Source of the DNA: Propionibacteriaceae bacterium
GTDB taxonomy: Bacteria; Actinomycetota; Actinomycetes; Propionibacteriales; Propionibacteriaceae
DNA: 20,815 nucleotides
Reading direction: 5' to 3'
Assembly (NCBI GenBank): GCA_905372155.1
Contig: CAJPNZ010000049.1
Coordinates: 1 to 20,815, forward strand
The notes below the pieces were generated by a model that ran no database searches, was not told where the DNA came from, and was given only the letters and a program-made list of their open reading frames with translations. The first letter of the stretch is position 1. Every line of letters starts with the position of its first letter. A program made the translations under genes and the position numbers. Positions 14,972 through 20,815 of this stretch are shown here, piece by piece.

Positions 14972-16886
14972 GACTCTCCCTGGCTCGTTCCCTCTGCACC
15001 GCCCTGATACGCAGGAATGTACCCCCGACCACTACTGCACCCGAGATGACGATGATGATCCAGCCGACTCGCCCAAGCCCGGTTGCTGTGATCTCCACCG
15101 GCACCACCGAACCGAATGCCGTTCCCTGCTCCGTTGTGAGCTGGGCCCTGACCGTGACCACACCGTTGGACGTGGTGGACGGGGAGATGCTCACCGTTCG
15201 GTGCTCGCCGGGACCGAGGGTCACCAGTTCGGAGGGGGCGACCCGGATCCGGTTGGGGGAGTCGCTGACGAACTGCACCCGCACCTTCACGGTGACGGGC
15301 AGCGGATTGCTGATCGTCACGGGGAAGTTGTTGGTCTCGGAGCCCATCACGAACTGGCTGGCGGCACTCAACCGGATCGCGGACGGGGCCAGTTTCTCGC
15401 TCGGGGTTGCGCTGACGAAATCCATCGCCTCCTGTTCGGATTGGAAGGCGCTGTTGAAGGCCCGCGCGGCGATGGTCGCGTTAAGGGCCGCGCGGTCGGT
15501 TCCCGTCAACTCCTCCAGGAGCTGGGTGGAGTCGAAGATACCCTGCACCTGGGAACGTAGCTTGGGCCACGGGGTGATCTGCTCCTTCGGTACCCCGTAG
15601 CGCGCCTGCCCGCTGGGTTCGGGCAGGGGAGCGGTGATTTCGGAGCCTGCCAGGAGCTCCGCACGGCTGATGTCCGCGGCCTCTCGGATCATGTGGATCG
15701 TCGGTTTCCCCCCCAGCAGTCCCTCGGCCAGGCGGCGTCCCGAGATCTGTGCCCCCGTGAACGTGTTTCCGGGACTGATCCCGGGCAGATCCATGGGGGA
15801 GATGCGCAGGGCGTGGGCCTTGAGGTCGTGGTTCGTGGTGCTTATCTCGCCGCTGGACGTGAAGGTGTTTCCGAAGACCTTCTGGAAGCCGTGGAGAGCC
15901 AGCGTCAATGCCAGATCCTGGGAATCGTTCCCGCCCAGGTCGGCGACGAGGGGTGCGTTGGTTATGGCCTCCTCAAGTCCCGAGGCCTTCAACGCGGTCT
16001 CGGACCATCCCAGGGCGGCCTCGAAACCGGACAGGTCCCCGGCGGCGTGCAGACGGGCCAGGTCGGGGTTTCCGAACGGCAGCCGCATCACTCGACCCGT
16101 GCCGATCAGACTGTTGATGCGGCTCACGAAATTGCTGGCGGTCTCGCTCGGCGCAGCAGCCTGGCCGGCGACGGTGTGTTCCCCGGCCAACACTTGGGCC
16201 TCGACGAGCAGGGAAGGGTCCAGCAGCGTGTAGGTCCCGGGTTTCTCGGCTGCCTCCAGCAGCTCGGACAGTTCTCCCACGAGCCGGGATTCGAGGGAGT
16301 TGTCCTGGAAATCGGTGTTGTCGAGCAGGGTCGGGCGGGTGGCGAGTTTCACGATGGTCGAGACCTGCAAAGGTTTCTTCGCGGCGACGGCGAACGCCCT
16401 GCCACGACCCACGTTCCTGGGACCTTGGGCGGATGAGTTGGATCGGACCAGCGCCCCGAGCAGGTAGACTGCATCCGTCCTCGAGGGCAGGGTCAGTTCC
16501 CCTGCGGTCGCGCTCACCGTGAACTTCACGGAGACTCCTGGGGGCAGTTCGCCGAGATCCTGGTAGTTTTCCTTGGAATTCGTGACTCGGCTCCCCTGGG
16601 GCTGCGCGGCGCCGGAGGTGAGAACCTGCTCAAGTTCGGCGTGCTCCGTGATCGGCCTGGTTGAGCGCCAGAAGTGGACGCTGGCGTTTTCAACGACCTG
16701 GTCGGTGTTGTTGCGCACCGTCCCGGTGATGGTGATGAGCTGGTCCGGTTGTGAGCGGTCCAACAATTGAGGGGTGAGGGATTCGATGCTCACGTCGACG
16801 GGCTCGTCGGCCCGGGAAGGGGTGGCGACGATGCCGACGGCGATGGCCGCCAGCAGCAGCATCCAGGTCACCAGCCTTCTCGTCAC
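14961..16886 (-). CDS. DUF6049-family secreted, membrane-anchored protein
   Basis: About 641 residues from GTG 16886, chosen because TRRLVTWMLLLAAIAVGIVATPSRADEP right after it is a clear signal peptide with cleavage after SRA. The open frame continues to 17117 but that part runs backwards through the thiamine riboswitch and is not coding; GTG 16871 and ATG 16862 are other candidate starts. The mature protein begins with a CARDB/Ig-like beta domain (ITITGTVRNNTDQVVENASV), has a large central region, a second beta domain near the C-terminus (NFPVTISNPLPVTVKVRVQF), one membrane helix (GWIIIVISGAVVVGGTFL) and a short basic cytoplasmic tail. This layout is the DUF6049 family found next to murJ in many actinobacteria. 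It probably serves cell-wall assembly together with MurJ. Function not established. The stop lies inside the murJ start, indicating translational coupling. Confidence 0.82.
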   Translation of the reverse strand: MTRRLVTWMLLLAAIAVGIVATPSRADEPVDVSIESLTPQLLDRSQPDQLITITGTVRNNTDQVVENASVHFWRSTRPITEHAELEQVLTSGAAQPQGSRVTNSKENYQDLGELPPGVSVKFTVSATAGELTLPSRTDAVYLLGALVRSNSSAQGPRNVGRGRAFAVAAKKPLQVSTIVKLATRPTLLDNTDFQDNSLESRLVGELSELLEAAEKPGTYTLLDPSLLVEAQVLAGEHTVAGQAAAPSETASNFVSRINSLIGTGRVMRLPFGNPDLARLHAAGDLSGFEAALGWSETALKASGLEEAITNAPLVADLGGNDSQDLALTLALHGFQKVFGNTFTSSGEISTTNHDLKAHALRISPMDLPGISPGNTFTGAQISGRRLAEGLLGGKPTIHMIREAADISRAELLAGSEITAPLPEPSGQARYGVPKEQITPWPKLRSQVQGIFDSTQLLEELTGTDRAALNATIAARAFNSAFQSEQEAMDFVSATPSEKLAPSAIRLSAASQFVMGSETNNFPVTISNPLPVTVKVRVQFVSDSPNRIRVAPSELVTLGPGEHRTVSISPSTTSNGVVTVRAQLTTEQGTAFGSVVPVEITATGLGRVGWIIIVISGAVVVGGTFLRIRAVQRERARESREQ

Positions 16887-16975
16887 CGGGCCATCGTAAT
16901 AGGAGGTTCCGTCCAATCGGGAGGTCGTGGTCGAGATGCGCCGGTGAAGCGCAGCAACTAGAGTTCGTTTCAACA
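16887..16975. promoter_or_regulatory. Divergent promoter region between the murJ operon and the thiamine-uptake operon
   Basis: This 89-base gap must carry promoters for both directions. On the plus strand TAGAGT (16959-16964) is a possible minus-10 for the riboswitch transcript, starting near 16971; no good minus-35 was found. No promoter elements are evident on the minus strand. The assignment rests on position rather than motifs. Confidence 0.35.
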
Positions 16976-17060
16976 CGACAGGGGAGCGCAGCTGCGCTGA
17001 GAGTGCGGGGAGCCGCAGACCCTCGAACCTGAACCGGTTAGCACCGGCGTAGGGAGTCGG
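16976..17060 (+). ncRNA. Thiamine pyrophosphate (TPP) riboswitch
   Basis: The conserved THI-box blocks are present in order: AGGGG (16980-16984), CTGAGAG (17017 minus 20 region, 16997-17003), a small P3 hairpin TGCGGGGAGCCGCA, ACCCTCGAACCTGAACC (17019-17035), TTAGCACCGGCGTAGGGA (17038-17055). CGAC at 16976-16979 pairs with GTCG at 17056-17059 as the closing stem. TPP binding to this aptamer lowers expression of downstream thiamine biosynthesis or transport genes, here the YkoE/YkoD-YkoC importer. The ribosome binding site is about 70 bases further on. Confidence 0.95.
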
Positions 17061-17068
17061 GAATCTCC

Positions 17069-17096
17069 GGTCGCGACGGCTGTGCCCGCCGCGACC
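17069..17096 (+). promoter_or_regulatory. Hairpin in the riboswitch expression platform
   Basis: GGTCGCG (17069-17075) pairs with CGCGACC (17090-17096); the stem extends three more pairs beyond one A-C mismatch. It sits 9 bases after the aptamer. There is no following T-run, so it is either a Rho-independent-like pause element or part of a switch that hides the AGGAG ribosome binding site at 17131-17135. Which of the two cannot be told by eye. Confidence 0.5.
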
Positions 17097-17140
17097 TCCC
17101 TGAGGAAACCGGAACAATCCGGCGAACCACAGGAGTTGAC

Positions 17141-17782
17141 ATGACTGGAACCGTCAGGACGACGAAGACGAGGACACAACTGGCGGCGGGAGGACCCGCC
17201 GCGTGGCGTTCCGTGGATCTCGTGACCATCGCCGTTCTCGGTGTAGCGCTGGGCGTCGCGTTCTGGGGATGGGACCTGCTGCTGTATCCCGCGGTGTCCG
17301 CGGCGCTCAACACGGCCTTCCCGCCCCTGGCGAGCCTGACCCTCGGGGTGTGGGTGCTGCCCGCGGTCGTGGGTGGGTTCGTGGCGCGCCGCCCCGGAGC
17401 GGCCCTGCTCTGCGAGATCGTGGCCGCCACCGTCGAGGCGTTGCTGGGAAACCAGTGGGGGCTGAACGTGATGGTCTCAGGAACGCTGCAGGCGCTCGGG
17501 GTCGAGATCATCCTCGCGGTCTTCCTGTGGCGGGGATTCCGCGTCTGGGTGGCGATGCTGGCCGGTATGCTCTCCGCCGCCCTTGAACTGTGCTGCTGGG
17601 AATGGTGGGTCTACCAGGGCGAATACACCCTCGGCATGAAGCTGGTGGCCCTCGGGTGCGCCGTCGTTTCCTGCATTGCGATCTCCGGTCTCGGAGGCTG
17701 GGTCCTGGTCAGGGCGATGGCCGCGACCGGGGCGTTGAACGCCTTCCCCGCAGGCCGGGAACACCTGGCCCGGCGTGGCTGA
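17141..17782 (+). CDS. ykoE: YkoE-type ECF substrate-binding component for thiamine or hydroxymethylpyrimidine
   Basis: 213 residues with AGGAG 5 bases before ATG 17141. After a basic, polar N-terminus (1-22) there are about six membrane segments (VDLVTIAVLGVALGVAFWGW; LASLTLGVWVLPAVVGGFVA; VSGTLQALGVEIILAVFLW; and others), with the acidic/aromatic membrane pattern EIVAATVEALLGNQWG (92-107) seen in YkoE proteins. In Bacillus subtilis YkoEDC is a riboswitch-controlled importer of the pyrimidine (HMP/thiamine) moiety; YkoE is the S component that captures the substrate at the membrane. The TPP riboswitch directly upstream supports the substrate class. The gene overlaps the next by 8 bases, so the partners are made together. 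Confidence 0.88.
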   Translation: MTGTVRTTKTRTQLAAGGPAAWRSVDLVTIAVLGVALGVAFWGWDLLLYPAVSAALNTAFPPLASLTLGVWVLPAVVGGFVARRPGAALLCEIVAATVEALLGNQWGLNVMVSGTLQALGVEIILAVFLWRGFRVWVAMLAGMLSAALELCCWEWWVYQGEYTLGMKLVALGCAVVSCIAISGLGGWVLVRAMAATGALNAFPAGREHLARRG

Positions 17783-19988
17783 GCGGGGCCAGCTGCGGGC
17801 GGTCGCGCTCACATGGCAGCCCCTGGGTGTCGATCACCCGCTCCTGAACAATGTGGATCTCGAGATCGGGGCGGGGGAGAGGGTCCTGCTGGCTGGGGTC
17901 AGCGGGGCTGGGAAATCCACCCTGCTTCGGGCCTTCGCCGGGGTGTTGGAGGATCACACCCCGGGGGAGCTCGCGGGTGAGGTGACGGTTGGGGGAGTCC
18001 CGGCGGCCGCGGGTCGCGGTGACGTCGGCCTGGTGGGACAGCAGCCTTTCGACTCGATCGTTGCCGAGACCGTGGGGCGTGATGTCGCCTTCGGGCCGGA
18101 GAGCCTCGGCCTGCCGGTCGCGGAGATCCGCGGACGGGTCGCCGAAGCGCTGGAACTGGTTGATTTTCCCTTTCGCACCGGACACTCGACGGCGGCGCTG
18201 TCGGGCGGGCAGGCCCAGCGACTGGCACTGGCGGGGGCGCTGGCCATGAAACCCGACGTGCTTCTCCTCGACGAACCGGGGGCGATGCTCGACGCTCCCT
18301 CGGCCGCCCGGCTGAGGGAGGCGGTGAACGACGTGGTCACCCGCACCGGCGCCACCCTGGTCGTCGCCGATCACGACATCTCCGGCTGGGCCGGGATCGT
18401 GGAGCGGCTGGTGGTGATCGACTCGGGATGCGTTCTCGCCGACGGTCCCTTCGGGGACGTCCTGGAAACCGAGGGCGCCCGCCTTCTCGAACTGGGGCTC
18501 TGGGTCCCGGGGGCGCCCGACCCGGAACCCGTCGCCGTCGACCTCGGAGGGAACACGTCCCGGGAAACGGGGGAGGTCGTGGCCCGGGCCCGGGGAATCA
18601 CGGTCGACCGGAGGCCGCCGCTCACCCTGAGAAACACCCGGGATGATGAGCCTCGGCGGGTGCTGCACGACGTCGATGCGGAGCTGCGGCAAGGAGAACT
18701 GGTGGTTCTCAACGGCGACAGCGGAGCGGGCAAGTCCACTCTGCTGGCCGCGTTTCTGGGAACGCTGCCCGTGGCCTCGGGGGAGGTGAGGATCGGCGGT
18801 GACGATCCGGCGCGCCTCACCTCGCGGCAGCTCGCGTCGAGAGCGGGCTGGGTCCCGCAGTTCGCGGAGGGCCTGGTGGTGGGGGACACCGTGCTGTCCT
18901 CCCTGACCGTCACGGCCCTGGCGCTGGGAGGGGATCGGGAGGACGTGGAGACCCGGGCCCGGCGGCTCCTGGCGGCGGTGGGGCTCGACGGCATGGAGGC
19001 TCGTCATCCGTTGAGTCTGTCGGGTGGGGAGCAGCGACGCCTGGCCGTTGTCTCCTCGGTGCTCCACGTACCCGGGGTTCTCCTGGCGGACGAACCCACC
19101 GTGGGGTTGGACCGGTTGACCTGGGCCGCGGTGACGGGTGTCCTGATCTCGGCCCGGGAAGCCGGAACCGGGGTGATGGTCGCCACCCACGACGCCGCGC
19201 TGACACGCCTCGCAAACCGACGGGTTCGCCTGCCCTCGCCACCCACGGACGGGGAGGAAGGCTCCCCGGTCGCCCGGGGAGGACCAGTATCCGGGGGTCT
19301 GCTGGAAAGGACCGGGCCGCTGTCCCTGCTGCTCGGGGCGGTTCTCCTCACCGCCTCGGGGGTTGCCGCCGGGGGGCTGCTGCCCCTGACGATCGGGGTG
19401 GCCGCCCTGGTGGTCACGGGAATGGTGCTGCTACGGTTCCGGTTCCCGCCCGGGCGGCTGGTGGCCCCCGGTATCGCGATCGCATCCATCGCCTGGTCCA
19501 ACTGGCTGCTCTCCGATCCCCGCGCCGTCGAACCCGCACTGGTGGCCGCCCTGCGGGTGGCGTTCATCGTGCTGCCCGGTGTGGTGGCCGCCTCGTTCCT
19601 GGAACCCACGGCCCTCGGGGATCACCTCGGGGGGCTGCTGCGGATGCCGTCTCGTCCCGTCCTGGCGGTGGTCGCGGCTCTCCGCCGGCTCGACGGGTTC
19701 GCGGAACTGTGGCAGGAGATCTCGCGGGCACGGCGGGTCCGCGGTGTCGGTCCGGGCCGTTCCCCGGTCAGCAAGGTGCGCGAGTGGGGGGCGCTGTGTC
19801 TCGCGCTGCTGGTGGAGTCGGTCAGGCAGGCCGGAAGGTTGACGATAGCCATGGACTCGCGCGGCTACTCGGCCCCGGGGCCCAGAACCTGGTTGAGGAA
19901 GGCCGTATGGAGCCGCGAGGACACCGAACTGGTGGTGATCGCCGCCTCGCTGGCTGCCCTGCCTCACCTGCTCGAAGCAGTCATCTGA
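17775..19988 (+). CDS. YkoD-YkoC fusion: tandem ABC ATPase plus EcfT-type transmembrane subunit of the thiamine/HMP importer
   Basis: 737 residues from GTG 17775. ATPase 1 (about 5-235) has Walker A GVSGAGKST at 41-49, signature LSGGQ at 142-146 and Walker B LLLDEP with Asp166-Glu167. ATPase 2 (about 265-485) has GDSGAGKST at 314-322, LSGGE at 415-419 and VLLADEP with Asp439-Glu440. Both sites look functional. Residues 510-737 form an EcfT/CbiQ-like membrane domain, with the two coupling motifs RARRVRG and MDSRGY that contact the ATPases. In B. subtilis these are separate proteins (YkoD with two ATPase halves, YkoC); here all are one chain, so with the preceding YkoE two polypeptides make the whole ECF-type importer. 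It shares the TPP riboswitch with ykoE. Substrate (thiamine versus HMP) is not decided by sequence. Confidence 0.92.
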   Translation: MAERGQLRAVALTWQPLGVDHPLLNNVDLEIGAGERVLLAGVSGAGKSTLLRAFAGVLEDHTPGELAGEVTVGGVPAAAGRGDVGLVGQQPFDSIVAETVGRDVAFGPESLGLPVAEIRGRVAEALELVDFPFRTGHSTAALSGGQAQRLALAGALAMKPDVLLLDEPGAMLDAPSAARLREAVNDVVTRTGATLVVADHDISGWAGIVERLVVIDSGCVLADGPFGDVLETEGARLLELGLWVPGAPDPEPVAVDLGGNTSRETGEVVARARGITVDRRPPLTLRNTRDDEPRRVLHDVDAELRQGELVVLNGDSGAGKSTLLAAFLGTLPVASGEVRIGGDDPARLTSRQLASRAGWVPQFAEGLVVGDTVLSSLTVTALALGGDREDVETRARRLLAAVGLDGMEARHPLSLSGGEQRRLAVVSSVLHVPGVLLADEPTVGLDRLTWAAVTGVLISAREAGTGVMVATHDAALTRLANRRVRLPSPPTDGEEGSPVARGGPVSGGLLERTGPLSLLLGAVLLTASGVAAGGLLPLTIGVAALVVTGMVLLRFRFPPGRLVAPGIAIASIAWSNWLLSDPRAVEPALVAALRVAFIVLPGVVAASFLEPTALGDHLGGLLRMPSRPVLAVVAALRRLDGFAELWQEISRARRVRGVGPGRSPVSKVREWGALCLALLVESVRQAGRLTIAMDSRGYSAPGPRTWLRKAVWSREDTELVVIAASLAALPHLLEAVI

Positions 19989-19994
19989 CCTCGC

Positions 19995-20815
19995 TCAGGG
20001 CGGCCACCCGACGCCGGATCGTTCGCGGCGGGCCCCTTGGCGGCAGGTTTGAAGGGCCTCCTGGATCATGCGCACCGAATCCGGTCCAAGGTCCCGTCCC
20101 GAGGCGCGTGCCTCCCGCGTGAGCTGTAACACCTGCCGGTCCACCCCGGCGCGGTCGCCGCGCTGGGCGAGCGATCGGATCCGCCGCACGACCAGGGGCT
20201 CCACGTCCCCGGCGGCGCGGAGCCCCTGGGAGATGGCCCAGTCGGCCAGCGCATGTTCCTCGCGGGCCGTGCAACGATCCGCCAGTACCGCCGCGGCGTC
20301 GACGATCATGCTCACCATGTCGCTGCGCATCTGCTCCGCCCAGCTCCACTGGAACTCGAAACTTCCCAGTGGGGTTCCCCGGACCAATGCCAGTGCCTCG
20401 GCCAGCGACGTTTCGCCGGCCCGATTGACTCCACCCGCGAGCAGCGACTGGAACCTCTCCCAGTCGCTCGAGACGGAAGCGGCGAGCCGGATGCGCCCGG
20501 AGTAGGCGTCGGGCAGGTGCTCCCCCTCCGGGCCCCTGCCCAGCCAGCCGCGCAACCTGGACATGTTCGAGCGCCTGGTGCTCTCGGCGACCATCAGCGA
20601 CTCCCGCATCTGGGTGGGGGTCGCCCCGGGGTTGGAGAGCAGCCAGGCGCAGCATTCGAGGCAGCGCCCGGCGGCCCGGGCCGGTCGCGGCCCGTCGCAG
20701 GCCACCAGGTCCACCTCCCCCAGGAGAAGCAGCGTCGGTGAGTGAGGTTCGGCGGCCATGGGTGGTTCCTTGACGGGGCCGCTGCCGGGCAGCGGGGTTT
20801 CATCGGGGGGAAGGG
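19995..20815 (-). CDS. C-terminal part of a BTAD-type transcriptional activator-like protein (runs off the right edge)
   Basis: The minus-strand frame is open from the window edge to TGA 19997-19995. ATG 20759 would give 254 residues, but the same frame continues upstream without a stop through a Pro-rich linker (PLPGSGPVKEPP), so the gene is more likely the end of a longer protein. The visible part begins with LLLLGEVDLVACDG, a beta strand and winged-helix-like unit with ECCAWLLSNPGATPTQMRESL, followed by a helical repeat region (WERFQSLL... to the end) typical of the bacterial transcriptional activator domain. In actinobacteria such C-termini often belong to large membrane or LysM-containing proteins near cell-wall and secretion genes. 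The stop is 6 bases from the convergent importer gene. Targets unknown. Confidence 0.7.
   Translation of the reverse strand, partial: LPPDETPLPGSGPVKEPPMAAEPHSPTLLLLGEVDLVACDGPRPARAAGRCLECCAWLLSNPGATPTQMRESLMVAESTRRSNMSRLRGWLGRGPEGEHLPDAYSGRIRLAASVSSDWERFQSLLAGGVNRAGETSLAEALALVRGTPLGSFEFQWSWAEQMRSDMVSMIVDAAAVLADRCTAREEHALADWAISQGLRAAGDVEPLVVRRIRSLAQRGDRAGVDRQVLQLTREARASGRDLGPDSVRMIQEALQTCRQGARRERSGVGWPP

Noticed and set aside
16887..17117. N-terminal extension of the DUF6049 reading frame up to 17117
   Set aside because: It reads backwards through the TPP riboswitch and hairpin, has no ribosome binding site, and would bury the clear signal peptide that starts at GTG 16886.

Overview
The window comes from a GC-rich actinobacterium. 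The evidence is strong third-position G/C bias in every gene, GTG/TTG starts, a MurJ lipid II flippase fused to a pseudokinase and a C-terminal exported domain, a DUF6049 neighbour, and a long BTAD-type regulator. The overall flavour (PadR and TetR regulators, PpsR-type regulatory protein, YkoE-type thiamine uptake) fits Propionibacteriaceae or relatives, but the family assignment is only an impression.

Layout. (1) 1-3259, plus strand: a three-gene set that looks like a histidine-utilisation operon but is not a standard one. It holds the end of a urocanase-family gene with an altered glycine-rich motif, a DUF917-family gene, and an aromatic-amino-acid-lyase homologue that lacks both the MIO-forming Ala-Ser-Gly and the usual catalytic Tyr loop. 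Together they suggest breakdown of a histidine derivative, with ergothioneine or S-methyl-ergothioneine as the best guess. (2) 3268-5193: a TetR regulator divergent from a cytoplasmic GH13 glycosidase, with a well-formed double operator between them. (3) 5456-7369: a second TetR regulator divergent from an alpha/beta hydrolase. (4) 7431-8273: a PadR regulator overlapping a small membrane-protein gene, each apparently broken by a one-base deletion. (5) 8541-8613: tRNA-Lys(UUU) on the minus strand. (6) 8668-10265: a small membrane-anchored protein whose soluble part resembles the GroEL apical domain, followed by a CDF metal transporter. (7) 10339-16886, minus strand: DUF6049 exported protein, then MurJ-pseudokinase fusion, then PpsR-type PPDK/PEP-synthase regulator, tightly packed and probably co-transcribed. 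(8) 16976-19988, plus strand: a TPP riboswitch, an expression-platform hairpin, a YkoE-type substrate-binding membrane protein, and a YkoD-YkoC fusion (two ABC ATPases plus the transmembrane coupling protein in one chain). This is a complete ECF-type importer for thiamine or its hydroxymethylpyrimidine precursor. (9) 19995-20815, minus strand: the C-terminal part of a BTAD transcriptional-activator-like protein that runs off the window edge.

The two items most worth pursuing are the hut-like cluster with a MIO-less lyase and the membrane-tethered orphan GroEL apical domain. No CRISPR array, insertion sequence or prophage was seen.
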